Assembly: GCA_963743825.1 (NCBI GenBank)
Contig: CAVURC010000003.1
Location: 124,001 to 188,000, forward strand
Length of the DNA stretch: 64,000 nt
Direction: 5' to 3'
Origin: Sva-07 sp963743825
Lineage (GTDB): Bacteria > Actinomycetota > Acidimicrobiia > Acidimicrobiales > Ilumatobacteraceae
Numbering within the stretch: the stretch's first letter is position 1; every line of letters starts with the position of its first letter. Shown piece by piece: positions 18,257 through 26,256 of the stretch. The notes beneath the pieces were generated by a model. The model did no database searches. It saw nothing but the letters and a program-made list of their open reading frames with translations, and was not told where the DNA came from. A program made the position numbers and the translations under genes.

Positions 18257-19397
18257 CCGGGACGCGTTCGGGCATCGCGACCCTGACCGGCTTGGAGTGA
18301 TCCATCATCGGGCGTGGTCGTTCGGCTGACGCGGCGAGCATCGCGGCCTCGCCGTAACCGCCGACACACTCGGGGTCTGGGCCGTCGAGGGGGATGCCGA
18401 CGAAGAACTTCGCCGCCATGCACCCGCCCTGGCATGCGTCGTAGCTGCCGCACGAGGTGCACGCACCGGCCGACTGCGGCTCGCGGAGCTCGGCGAACAG
18501 GTCGCTGTGTTTCCACACGTGGGCGAAGCCGCCGGCATCGCGAACCGACCCGGCCTTGAACTCGTCGTGGATCACGAACGGGCAGGCATAGACGTCGCCG
18601 ATCGGATCGATCAGGCACACCACGCGACCCGCACCGCACATGTTGAGCCCGGGCAGCGGCCCGGTTCCTGCTTCCTGGCCGAGAGCATTGAGGTGGAAGA
18701 ACGAGTCGCCGGTGAGCACGTTGTCGCCATGGGCGAGCAGCCACTCGTAGATCTGGCGCTGTTGGGCCTGCGTCGGATGCAGGTCGTGCCACGAATCGGC
18801 CCCGCGACCCGATGGGCGCAGCCGGGTGATGCGCAGCTGGGCGCCGAAGGAGTCGGCAAGCGCCTTGAATTCGTCGAGCTGGTCGACGTTGTGGCGGGTC
18901 ACGACCACCGAGATCTTGAACTCGCCGAAGCCGGCATCACGGAGGTGGTTCATCGCCCGGATCGCCGTGTCGAACGACCCCTCACCGCGTACCGCGTCGT
19001 TGGTGACGGCGTCGGTGCCGTCGAGGCTGATCTGGATGTCGAGGTAGTCCATCGATGCGAGTCGGCGGGCCTTGTCGGCGTCGATGAACGCGCCGTTGGT
19101 GGAGAACTTCACGCCGATTCCCCGGCCGATCGAATACTCGAGCAGCTCGAAGAAGTCGCGGCGGATCATCGGCTCGCCACCGCCGATGTTGATGTAGAAC
19201 ACCTGCAGGTCGTGCAGTTCGTCGAGCACGGCCTTGGCCTCGTCGGTGGTCAGTTCGCGAGGGTCGCGGCGCCCGGACGACGACAGGCAGTGGACGCACT
19301 CGAGATTGCAGGCGTAGGTGAGTTCCCACGTGAGACAGATGGGGGCGTCGAGGCCACCTTTGAGTTGTTCAACCAGTTGCGACGGGTTGGCGCTCAT
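18237..19397 (-). CDS. mftC: Mycofactocin radical SAM maturase
   Basis: 386 residues. The radical SAM cluster motif CNLECVHC lies near residues 30-37, followed by GGGEPMIRRDFFE. The C-terminal SPASM-type cysteines are visible in CGAGRVVCLIDPIGDVYACP and CTSCGSYDACQGGC. MftC oxidatively decarboxylates and cyclises the C-terminal Val-Tyr of the MftA peptide, the first steps to the redox cofactor mycofactocin (established for the family). The start overlaps the mftB end by 29 bp, so they are translationally coupled. The gene converges on the helicase. mftD, mftE and mftF are not next to it. Confidence 0.95.
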   Translation of the reverse strand: MSANPSQLVEQLKGGLDAPICLTWELTYACNLECVHCLSSSGRRDPRELTTDEAKAVLDELHDLQVFYINIGGGEPMIRRDFFELLEYSIGRGIGVKFSTNGAFIDADKARRLASMDYLDIQISLDGTDAVTNDAVRGEGSFDTAIRAMNHLRDAGFGEFKISVVVTRHNVDQLDEFKALADSFGAQLRITRLRPSGRGADSWHDLHPTQAQQRQIYEWLLAHGDNVLTGDSFFHLNALGQEAGTGPLPGLNMCGAGRVVCLIDPIGDVYACPFVIHDEFKAGSVRDAGGFAHVWKHSDLFAELREPQSAGACTSCGSYDACQGGCMAAKFFVGIPLDGPDPECVGGYGEAAMLAASAERPRPMMDHSKPVRVAMPERVPVTIGRR

Positions 19398-19645
19398 GGA
19401 GCATCTCCGATCGGGTGAGGGCGGCCAGGGCCGATTCGAACGCCGGCCACCGGGCTTCGTCGATCTCGCAGGCGCGCAGCGTGTCCGCCAGCGTGGCGTG
19501 AGTCGCCGAGCGCCTGGACGACCAGGACCATGTCGGGGTGCTTCAGGAAGATCAGCTTGCGGTTGCCGTAGTGGTACGCGAGCGCGCCGAACGGTTCGGG
19601 ACGCAGCGCCACCTGCGGATCGAGTTCGAGGCGACGATCGAGCAT
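19369..19645 (-). CDS. mftB: Mycofactocin precursor-binding chaperone, frameshifted
   Basis: About 92 residues of the PqqD-like RRE fold that presents the MftA peptide to MftC. The N-terminal half reads DPQVALRPEPFGALAYHYG then NRKLIFLKHPDMVLVVQALG. The rest is in another frame (THATLADTLRACEIDEARWP...ALTRSEMLHER). One extra base near 19501 explains the switch. ATG 19645 is 10 bp after the mftA stop. With the base removed the protein is full length, so a sequencing error is more likely than loss. Confidence 0.85.
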
Positions 19646-19655
19646 CGTCACGGCG

Positions 19656-19772
19656 TCAGTAGACGCCGCACATCCCGTCGATCGAGATCTCTTCGACGAG
19701 CAGTTCCTCGACGAGGTCCGTTTCGACGACGACGTCGGTCTCGGTCTCGGTGCCAACGGCGGTTTCATCCAT
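19656..19772 (-). CDS. mftA: Mycofactocin precursor peptide
   Basis: A 38-residue peptide easily missed by gene callers. It starts MDETAVGTETETDVVVETD, is strongly acidic, and ends ISIDGMCGVY. The last residues IDGxCGVY are the diagnostic MftA core: MftC modifies the terminal Val-Tyr, and the peptidase MftE later frees the modified dipeptide (family knowledge). It is the first gene of the mftA-mftB-mftC run, 10 bp before mftB. No ribosome binding site clearly stronger than the background is seen. Identification rests on the tail and the context, and is firm. Confidence 0.94.
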   Translation of the reverse strand: MDETAVGTETETDVVVETDLVEELLVEEISIDGMCGVY

Positions 19773-19832
19773 GCGACGACACTACCCAAGCCGTGGCGTG
19801 GCGACCACGGCGAGGCCCGAACCTCGCGGTCG

Positions 19833-19865
19833 ACGTACACGATGTGTCTGACACATCGTGTACGT
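19833..19865. terminator. 33-bp perfect palindrome (copy 2, inverted)
   Basis: Exact reverse complement of 7446-7478: arms 19833-19847 and 19851-19865 with loop CTG. It overlaps by one base the stop of the minus-strand ABC permease gene and lies upstream of mftA, so it can insulate mftA from read-through. Confidence 0.8.
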
Positions 19866-21472
19866 CAGCGGGCGGGGACGATGGCCGCGAACAGCTCGGG
19901 TCCCCGAACTCGCCAGCGCCGTGCAGCCAGAGCGACGCCGCCATGCATGATGAGCACACCCGCGCCGACCGTGGCGACGGCGAACGCCGACACGAGCGTC
20001 ACCGAACCCCGGTCGAGTGCCCACAGCAGCGCCAGCGCGGCCGGCAACGTGAGGATCGCGAGCCCGAACAGGACGGCGGCGAGCATCAACCCGGCGAAGC
20101 AGCCCTTGCCCGAATCACCGCTCGCCAGCGGGTTGTCGCTCTCTGGGATGGCGATCGGAACGATCGACGACTGGAGCATCGCCGCACCTGCTCCGGCATA
20201 CAGCCCACCCACCCCGACGGCGACCCCGGCAGGCAGGTAGTTCCACTCGCCCGTGATGGTCGCCGCGATCAGCGGGCCGAGGATCGCGAGCGGCGACGCC
20301 GACACGATCACCGAACGCGCCTTGGCCCGCACCAGCACCACTGGATCGACGCCGGTGAGCATCTCGTTGGCCGTGGCGGGTCCGTCGGATCCGAAGCTGT
20401 TGCCCGCCATGAAGAGCACGGCGAGTTGGACGGCGCCGCCGACGAGGACCGCTCCGGCACCGGCCTCACGACCCGTGAGGACCGGTACGAGGACGACTGC
20501 CAATCCGACGCCGGCGCCCGTGAAGGTCTCGAGTGCCGTGCGAGGTGTGCGGAAGCGAGTGAGCACGCCGCGCCAGGCCACCGTGCCGATCACGCCGGGC
20601 CCGCACATCCAACGTGCGGTGGCACGCACACGATGGCGTCGTTCACGTGTTGGAGCATGAGCGGCTCCGGAGCCCTTCACGGATGTCACGAGACGGCGGG
20701 TGGTCCAGGTGAACACCCAGAGCAAGGGTGCCAGCCACGCAGCACCGATCGCCGTGTGGACGAGCGACATCACGGGCTCGTCGCGAACCATCGCCAGTGC
20801 CCGGCCGAGCTGGCCCATCGGCGTGAACACGAGACCACCGACGAGTCGATCGCGCCCCGAATCGTCCAGGCCGGCGACGGCTCGCGGCACGATCTGGAAC
20901 GCGGCGTAGAACACCAGGGTGGACAGGCCGACGATGACCTGGCCGACTCGTGGGTAGCGGGTCGCTACCAGGCCGAGGGCGTTGATCGTGGTGCGCGACA
21001 CGAGCAGCAGGGTCGCCAGGACTGCCGCCGATGCAACGAGAGCGGGGACGACGGAGGCGGCCCCGCCCACAGCTCCGGCGAACAACCCGATGCCGAACAG
21101 CAACGCGGACAAGCCGGGCGGCCCCGCAGCCGACGCGGCGAGCAGCCCGACGCCCAGCTGACGTTCGCTCATCGGCTCGGTGGCGAGCACTCGTGGGTCG
21201 ACCGGCTGGGTCACTCCGGCGATGACGCCGATCATCACCACGACCAGTACCGATCCCGTCGTGACCATGACGAACACGGCATCGAGGTCGTCGCTGGTGC
21301 GTCCGGCCACGAACACCATCACGGCGGCGACGGCGCCGACGAGTACGGATGCGACCATCCCCATGATGACCGCCCACTTCTGAGTGCCATTCGAGTGGAG
21401 CGCCCCGCGGAGCATCTTCCACCGCAAGCGGGCGAAGAGCGCGACGACGCGGGCGTCGGTCGGCTCGAACAT
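19865..21472 (-). CDS. ABC exporter permease, ABC-2-like
   Basis: A 535-residue membrane protein with about twelve hydrophobic segments, for example WAVIMGMVASVLVGAVAAVM, VLVVVMIGVIAGV, AVLVGGAVQLAVLFMAGN and LALLWALDRGSV. There is no nucleotide-binding domain. The start codon directly follows the stop of the ATPase gene, a tight two-gene operon. The size and the pattern of an N-terminal cytoplasmic segment followed by many helices fit an ABC-2-type permease that exports lipid, drug or peptide. Substrate unknown. Being upstream of mftABC does not by itself make it a mycofactocin exporter. Confidence 0.8.
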   Translation of the reverse strand: MFEPTDARVVALFARLRWKMLRGALHSNGTQKWAVIMGMVASVLVGAVAAVMVFVAGRTSDDLDAVFVMVTTGSVLVVVMIGVIAGVTQPVDPRVLATEPMSERQLGVGLLAASAAGPPGLSALLFGIGLFAGAVGGAASVVPALVASAAVLATLLLVSRTTINALGLVATRYPRVGQVIVGLSTLVFYAAFQIVPRAVAGLDDSGRDRLVGGLVFTPMGQLGRALAMVRDEPVMSLVHTAIGAAWLAPLLWVFTWTTRRLVTSVKGSGAAHAPTRERRHRVRATARWMCGPGVIGTVAWRGVLTRFRTPRTALETFTGAGVGLAVVLVPVLTGREAGAGAVLVGGAVQLAVLFMAGNSFGSDGPATANEMLTGVDPVVLVRAKARSVIVSASPLAILGPLIAATITGEWNYLPAGVAVGVGGLYAGAGAAMLQSSIVPIAIPESDNPLASGDSGKGCFAGLMLAAVLFGLAILTLPAALALLWALDRGSVTLVSAFAVATVGAGVLIMHGGVALAARRWRVRGPELFAAIVPAR

Positions 21473-22243
21473 TCAGCTCAACCAGCCGAGTGCCGCGTCA
21501 TCGGGTTCGGAGGCGCCGACGACGTCGATGAACGCGTCTTCCAGTCGCCGACCATCGCGGAGTTCATCGATCGGCCCTGACGCGACCAGGCGGCCGCGAT
21601 GGATCACGCCGACGTGGTCACACACTCGTTCGACGATGTCCATCACGTGGGTCGACAGCACCACCGTGCCGCCGCCTTCGCGGAAACGATCGAGCATGCG
21701 TCGCATCGCACGGGTCGACACCGGGTCGACGCCCTCGAAGGGTTCGTCGAGCATGAGGACGCGCGGGCGCGCCAGCAGCGCGGCGGCCAATGCCGTCTTC
21801 TTGCGCATCCCGTGGCTGTAGCCGGCGATCGGGCGGGCCGCATCGTCGACGAGATCGAGCACGTTGAACAGGTCGGTGGCCCTGGACCGGCTGGTGTCGG
21901 TGTCGAGCCCACGCAGCGCGCCGATCGTTTCGACGAACTCCCACGCGGTGAGCCGATCGAAGAGCTGCAGCGGATCGAGCATCACGCCCATCGATCGCCG
22001 AGTTGCCGAAACGTCGTGGGCAACGTCGATGCCGCAGACTTCGATCAGGCCCGCATCTGGCCGCACCAGTCCGCACACGGCGCGCATGGTCGTCGACTTG
22101 CCGCTTCCGTTCGGCCCGACCAGTCCGTAGCACGCACCTTGGGGAACGTCGAGCGTCAGTCCGTCGATGGCCGTGGTCGCGCCGAAGCGCTTCGTGAGCC
22201 CGATGATCCGCAGCGGCGACAGGACCGGCGGGGGGAGTTCCAC
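21473..22243 (-). CDS. ABC transporter ATP-binding protein
   Basis: 256 residues of an ABC ATPase. Walker A GPNGSGKSTT lies near residue 43, the signature YSHGMRKKTALAAALL near 143, Walker B VLMLDEPFEGVDP and the H-loop STHVMD. The signature serine is in SHGM, a common variant of SGGQ in exporters of the ABC-2/DrrA type. It energises the permease encoded immediately downstream. It starts close to the convergent end of the sulfur-siroheme gene cluster but on the same strand, so read-through from cobA is possible. Confidence 0.93.
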   Translation of the reverse strand: MELPPPVLSPLRIIGLTKRFGATTAIDGLTLDVPQGACYGLVGPNGSGKSTTMRAVCGLVRPDAGLIEVCGIDVAHDVSATRRSMGVMLDPLQLFDRLTAWEFVETIGALRGLDTDTSRSRATDLFNVLDLVDDAARPIAGYSHGMRKKTALAAALLARPRVLMLDEPFEGVDPVSTRAMRRMLDRFREGGGTVVLSTHVMDIVERVCDHVGVIHRGRLVASGPIDELRDGRRLEDAFIDVVGASEPDDAALGWLS

Positions 22244-22278
22244 GACACGCAGTCTGCCGTACCTGCGCTTCTTCGGTG

Positions 22279-23031
22279 TCAGCTCAGGTGTGCGAAATCA
22301 CCGTTGACGCCGAGCGGTGTCGGTGCATCGTGGAGGAACTCGAAGGCCGCGACCGCGCCGATGACGATGACCGCGGGAGAGCGAACGTCGGCGGCGGCCA
22401 ACTCTCCGAGGGTCCAGCGACCGACGACCTGGGCGGCGGTGGTGGCCGACTCGATCGCGGCGACCGGCGTTGTCGGGGCGAGGCCGCCGGCGAGCAGTTC
22501 GGCGGCGATCTGCGCGCGCTGTGACACGCCCATCAGTACGACGATCGTGCCGCCGACGGCGGCGAGCGATCGCCAGTCGACGTCGGGTTCACCTTCGCGG
22601 CGGTGACCGGTGACGACCGTGAATGCGGCAGAAACACCGCGATGGGTGACGGGGATCCCGGCCGCGGCCGGTGCCGCAACCGACGACGTGATGCCGGGAA
22701 CCACCTCGAACGGCACGCCCGCTTCGGCGAGCGCTGCCGCCTCTTCGCCGCCGCGACCGAACACGAACGGATCGCCGCCCTTCAGCCGCACCACCCGCTT
22801 TCCCTGGCGCCCGAGTTCGACGAGGAGTGTCGAGATCATCTCCTGGGGCGTCGGCCTCCCCGGGCGCTTGCCGACGTCGATGCGTTCGGCTGAGCGGGGG
22901 ATCAGTGCGAGTACGCCGTCGCCCACGAGCGCGTCGTGCACGACGACGTCAGCCTCGGCGAGCAGCCGCGCGGCCTTCACCGTCAGCAGGTCGGGATCAC
23001 CCGGCCCGGCACCCACCAATGACACCGTCAT
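22279..23031 (-). CDS. cobA: Uroporphyrinogen-III C-methyltransferase
   Basis: 250 residues of the SUMT family. The SAM-binding GAGPGDPDLLT is at residues 7-17, with DALV, the RLKGGDPFVFGRGGEEAAAL block and the VVPGITSSVAAPAAAGIPVT block. It methylates uroporphyrinogen III twice to precorrin-2, the branch to siroheme and cobalamin. It lies downstream of sulfite reductase, whose siroheme it helps make, and opposite the dehydrogenase at 25630. ATG 23031 is chosen since translation from further upstream would run through the hairpin element at 23059. Confidence 0.95.
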   Translation of the reverse strand: MTVSLVGAGPGDPDLLTVKAARLLAEADVVVHDALVGDGVLALIPRSAERIDVGKRPGRPTPQEMISTLLVELGRQGKRVVRLKGGDPFVFGRGGEEAAALAEAGVPFEVVPGITSSVAAPAAAGIPVTHRGVSAAFTVVTGHRREGEPDVDWRSLAAVGGTIVVLMGVSQRAQIAAELLAGGLAPTTPVAAIESATTAAQVVGRWTLGELAAADVRSPAVIVIGAVAAFEFLHDAPTPLGVNGDFAHLS

Positions 23032-23058
23032 CGCGGCTCCCCAACTCCGGCCACCCAC

Positions 23059-23108
23059 GTTTGCGTTGCATCTTGGTTGGGACGGGCCAACCGAACTGTC
23101 ACGCAAAC
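23059..23108. repeat. 50-bp GTTTGCGT hairpin element, copy 2
   Basis: Outer arms GTTTGCGT and ACGCAAAC, inner GGTTGG/CCAACC. The right-hand 22 bp are identical to those at 37946-37967, and the left arm is partly degenerate. It lies between sulfite reductase and cobA in the same transcription direction. Confidence 0.7.
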
Positions 23109-23133
23109 AGCAAGGGGGTAGGGGTGGGGGATC

Positions 23134-24855
23134 TCAGCGGGCACGGCGGCGGCCCGTCGGTTCGGGGAGGAGTGCAACGAGTGCCGACCAGTCCTGTGCG
23201 ACGCACCAGTCGCCGAAGCTCGTGGTGCCGTCGGAGCGACTGAATGCCTCCAGCAGCGGGCGCAGGAGGTCGGGCACATCGGTGAGCGGCACGTCGGCGC
23301 GCAGGAGACGAGCGAGGCGGTCACCGGCCGGCGAGCCGCCGACGAAGATGTCGTAGTTCTTCTTGGTGCGGCCCACGATGCCGAGCTCGGCTGCATACGG
23401 GCGCGAACACCCGTTGGGGCACCCGGTCATGTTGAGACGCAACGGCAGCCCGGTGTTGCCGGTGTCGGCCAGCACCTTCTCGAGTCGATCGACCACGTCG
23501 GGCAGCACTCGTTCGGCCTCGCCGAGCGCCTTGCTGCACGTCGGCAGTGCCGGGCAGGCGATCGCCAGGTTCCGGGTCGGACTCTGATCGTCGGCGAGCC
23601 GAACACCGTTGGCGCGCAAGACGTTCTCGACGGCCTCGGCGTCGGTCACGCCGAGGAGCAGGAGGTCCTGACGCGGAGTGACCCGCAGCCCGCGCACGGT
23701 GCCATCGGCGATCAAGCGTCGCAGCGCGAGCCGCAGCCCACCGGCCACCTTGCCCGACGGAACCGGGAGCCCGAGTGCTCGGGTACCGCCATCAGATCCG
23801 TCCGCACGGCCGGCGATGTCATGCCAGCCATGGTGCGCGCCGACCTCCCAGTCGGGGAGCTCGACGGGCGCAGCGAGCGGACGGCCCGTGCGCTGTTCGA
23901 TCTGCGCCCGCAGCCAGGCGATCCCGCGCTCCTCCAGCAGGTACTTGAGGCGGGCGCGCGATCGGTCGTCGCGGTTGCCGTGGTCGCGCTGCGTGGTGAC
24001 GATTGCCTCGACGACGTCGCCGATCTCCCCCGGCGGCACCCATCCCACGGGTTGCGCGAGCAATGGATAGGTGTCGTCGGGCCGGTTGTGGGCCATGCCC
24101 ATCCCGCCGCCGGCGAGCACCACGTAGCCCGTCAGCTCGCCGGTCGTCCCTTCCGAGAGCGTCGGCACGATGCCGACGTCGTTGGTGTAGATGTCGACGC
24201 AGTTGTCGCCCGGCCAGGCGATCGCGATCTTGAACTTGCGCGGAAGGTAGGCCGCTCCGTAGATCGGTTCCACGTCGTCGATCGAGTCGAGCACGTCAGG
24301 TCGCGGTTCTGCCGACACGGCGCGCTCACCGTCGACCCACACTTCCCAGTAGCTCTCGGTCTGCGGGCGGAACCGGGCGACCATCTCGGCGACGAGTGGC
24401 TCGATCACGGCGCGTCGTTCGGGGTGGGGAAGCGGGCAGGCCATCACGTTGCGCACCACGTCGCCACACGCGCCGAGCGTGGTCAGCAACGAGGCGTTGA
24501 TGCCCGCCACGAGCTCTCGCAGCTCGCCCTTGTGGACCACGTGGTACTGCACGCCCTGTCGTGTCGTGAGCCGGAGCTTCTGATCGGCGAGCGCCGCCAC
24601 GCGATCGAGTGCGAGCCACTGTTCGCTGGTGATCACGCCGCCTGGTACGGATGCGCGCACCATGCACGAGTAGTCGAGCGGCAGCTTCAGTTGGGTGCGG
24701 GCGCGGCGGACGTCGCGGTCGTCCTGCTGGTAGATGCCGTGAAATTTCAGGAGCAACTCGGCGTCGTGGTCGAAGTCGTCACGATCGTTGACCAGCTCGT
24801 CGCCGATCGTGCCGCCCAGGTAGTTGCTCTCGAGCTTGATCGTCTCGGCGGTCAC
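23134..24855 (-). CDS. Siroheme sulfite reductase, ferredoxin-type
   Basis: About 573 residues of the nitrite/sulfite reductase hemoprotein family, which reduces sulfite to sulfide by six electrons. The siroheme/4Fe-4S ligands are in CPALPTCSKALGEAERV and NMTGCPNGCSRPY. The RASVPGGVITSEQWLAL and TTRQGVQYHVVHKG segments are typical of ferredoxin-dependent SirA/NirA enzymes. The neighbour cysH points to sulfite rather than nitrite. GTG 24855 overlaps the cysH stop by 4 bp (GTGA coupling). ATG 24870 would add five residues. Confidence 0.92.
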   Translation of the reverse strand: MTAETIKLESNYLGGTIGDELVNDRDDFDHDAELLLKFHGIYQQDDRDVRRARTQLKLPLDYSCMVRASVPGGVITSEQWLALDRVAALADQKLRLTTRQGVQYHVVHKGELRELVAGINASLLTTLGACGDVVRNVMACPLPHPERRAVIEPLVAEMVARFRPQTESYWEVWVDGERAVSAEPRPDVLDSIDDVEPIYGAAYLPRKFKIAIAWPGDNCVDIYTNDVGIVPTLSEGTTGELTGYVVLAGGGMGMAHNRPDDTYPLLAQPVGWVPPGEIGDVVEAIVTTQRDHGNRDDRSRARLKYLLEERGIAWLRAQIEQRTGRPLAAPVELPDWEVGAHHGWHDIAGRADGSDGGTRALGLPVPSGKVAGGLRLALRRLIADGTVRGLRVTPRQDLLLLGVTDAEAVENVLRANGVRLADDQSPTRNLAIACPALPTCSKALGEAERVLPDVVDRLEKVLADTGNTGLPLRLNMTGCPNGCSRPYAAELGIVGRTKKNYDIFVGGSPAGDRLARLLRADVPLTDVPDLLRPLLEAFSRSDGTTSFGDWCVAQDWSALVALLPEPTGRRRAR

Positions 24856-25568
24856 TGGTGCAACCCGCATTCGGTCTTGTCCGAGTCGGCCCAGCGGCCG
24901 GCGCGCTGATCGTCGCCGGTGCTCACCGGGCGAGTACACGGCCAGCAGCCGATCGACGGGAATCCACGATCGGCGAGCGGATGATCCGGAATGCCGTAGG
25001 CCGCGACGTAGGTGACGACGTGGGCATCGGTCCAGCCGGCCAGCGGATTGATCTTCGCCACGCCGCGCAAGAGGTCGTGGTGGACGAACGGGGCAGTGCG
25101 CCGAGACGGCGAATCGGACCGGCGAAGCCCGGTGACCCACGCAGAGCGCCCGAGCAAGGCCCGGTTCAGCGGCTCCACCTTGCGGGCGGCGCAGCACGCA
25201 TCGGTGTCCGTCTGCCACACGTTGGTCGGGAGATCGGGGTCGGGCTGCACGATCCGCAGGTTGATCCCGAACCGTGCTCGCAGGTCGTCGGCGAACCACT
25301 CGGTCTCGGCAAACAGGTAGCCGGTGTCGAGCAGCGTCACTTCCACACCGGGGATCGCCTCGCTGGCCACATGCGCGAGCACCGCATCACCGAAACTCGC
25401 CGTCACGCAGAGCTCCTTTCCGAACCGGCGATGTGCCCACTGCAGGACGCGGTGAGCGTCGCGAATCGGATCGTCGGTTTCGGCGGGTCGGTCGGCGAAC
25501 GCCGACTCGACTGACGGGGTCGGCGACGGGCTCGTCACGGTGCTCTCGGAGGGGGTCACGGAGAGCAT
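24852..25568 (-). CDS. cysH: Adenylylsulfate (APS/PAPS) reductase, 4Fe-4S type
   Basis: 238 residues. It reduces activated sulfate to sulfite. The PP-loop-like VTASFGDAVLAHVA, LLDTGYLF and VTGLRRSDSPSR segments are present. The cysteine pairs DACCAARK and GCWPCTRPV bind a 4Fe-4S cluster, which marks the plant/actinobacterial type that prefers APS. The C-terminal TECGLH carries the catalytic cysteine. ATG 25568 faces the divergent siroheme dehydrogenase gene across about 60 bp of AT-richer DNA that must hold both promoters. Confidence 0.94.
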   Translation of the reverse strand: MLSVTPSESTVTSPSPTPSVESAFADRPAETDDPIRDAHRVLQWAHRRFGKELCVTASFGDAVLAHVASEAIPGVEVTLLDTGYLFAETEWFADDLRARFGINLRIVQPDPDLPTNVWQTDTDACCAARKVEPLNRALLGRSAWVTGLRRSDSPSRRTAPFVHHDLLRGVAKINPLAGWTDAHVVTYVAAYGIPDHPLADRGFPSIGCWPCTRPVSTGDDQRAGRWADSDKTECGLHQ

Positions 25569-25629
25569 TCAATCAAATCCGACCAAACAGATCAACTTTG
25601 TAGGGAATTACCTTCGTACACTCCGGGTG
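25569..25629. promoter_or_regulatory. Divergent promoter region of the sulfur/siroheme genes
   Basis: Sixty-one bases between cysH (minus) and the dehydrogenase (plus), clearly AT-richer than its surroundings (AATCAAATCC, AACTTTGTAGGGAATTACC). The short shared region would let one regulator control both directions. No operator could be assigned with confidence. Confidence 0.5.
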
Positions 25630-26256
25630 ATGAGCGAGACGGGCCAGTCCAGAGACGGTCGAGTTCCGTCGCCACGTTTCGCCTACCCGGTCATGCTCGA
25701 CGTGCACGACGTGGCGGTGCTCGTCGTCGGCGGGGGCCGGATCGGCGCCCGCAAGGCCGAAGGCCTGGCTGCGGCCGGCGCCCTGGTGACGGTGGTTGCG
25801 ATCGAAGCGAGCGAGCATCTCCGCGGCATCGAGATCGTCGAGGTCCGGGAGCGAGCCTTCGAACCCGCCGATCTCGATGGAGTCCGTCTGGTCGTGACGG
25901 CGACGGGCGACGCCGATGTCGATGCTGCGGTCTCGGCGACGGCACGCGAACGCGGCATCTGGACGAACGCGGCCGACCAACCGACCGATTGCGATTTCAT
26001 CCTTCCGGCGATCGCCCGCACCGGCCGAGTGACCGTTGCGGTCAGCAGCGACGGTGCGAGCCCGGCGTTGGCACGTGAGCTCCGCAACCTCATCGCCGAA
26101 CTCCTGACCGATGAGCTGGGCGCTCTCGCCGAGGAGCTCGCCGCCGAACGGCTCGCCGTCCAGCGTGGTGGCGCGTCGACCGAGGACATCGACTGGACGG
26201 CGCGCGTTCAGGCTGGCATCGCGGCGGCGATCGGGCCTCGTAGTCTCGCTCCGTGA
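25630..26256 (+). CDS. Precorrin-2 dehydrogenase / siroheme synthase N-terminal module
   Basis: 208 residues resembling CysG(N)/Met8p: the NAD-binding VLVVGGGRIGARKAEGLAAAG near residue 35, VVTATGDADVD near 105, and WTNAADQPTDCDFILPAIA. It oxidises precorrin-2 to sirohydrochlorin, and in some proteins also inserts iron. Together with cobA it supplies siroheme for the sulfite reductase. ATG 25630 is used; GTG 25627 is also possible. The 3' end overlaps the start of the peptidase gene by 4 bp (GTGA). Confidence 0.92.
   Translation: MSETGQSRDGRVPSPRFAYPVMLDVHDVAVLVVGGGRIGARKAEGLAAAGALVTVVAIEASEHLRGIEIVEVRERAFEPADLDGVRLVVTATGDADVDAAVSATARERGIWTNAADQPTDCDFILPAIARTGRVTVAVSSDGASPALARELRNLIAELLTDELGALAEELAAERLAVQRGGASTEDIDWTARVQAGIAAAIGPRSLAP

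Noticed and set aside
19538..21580. 680-codon open plus-strand frame
   Set aside because: Antisense shadow of mftA/mftB and the ABC permease; composition is Arg/His/Asp-rich, typical of high-GC shadows.
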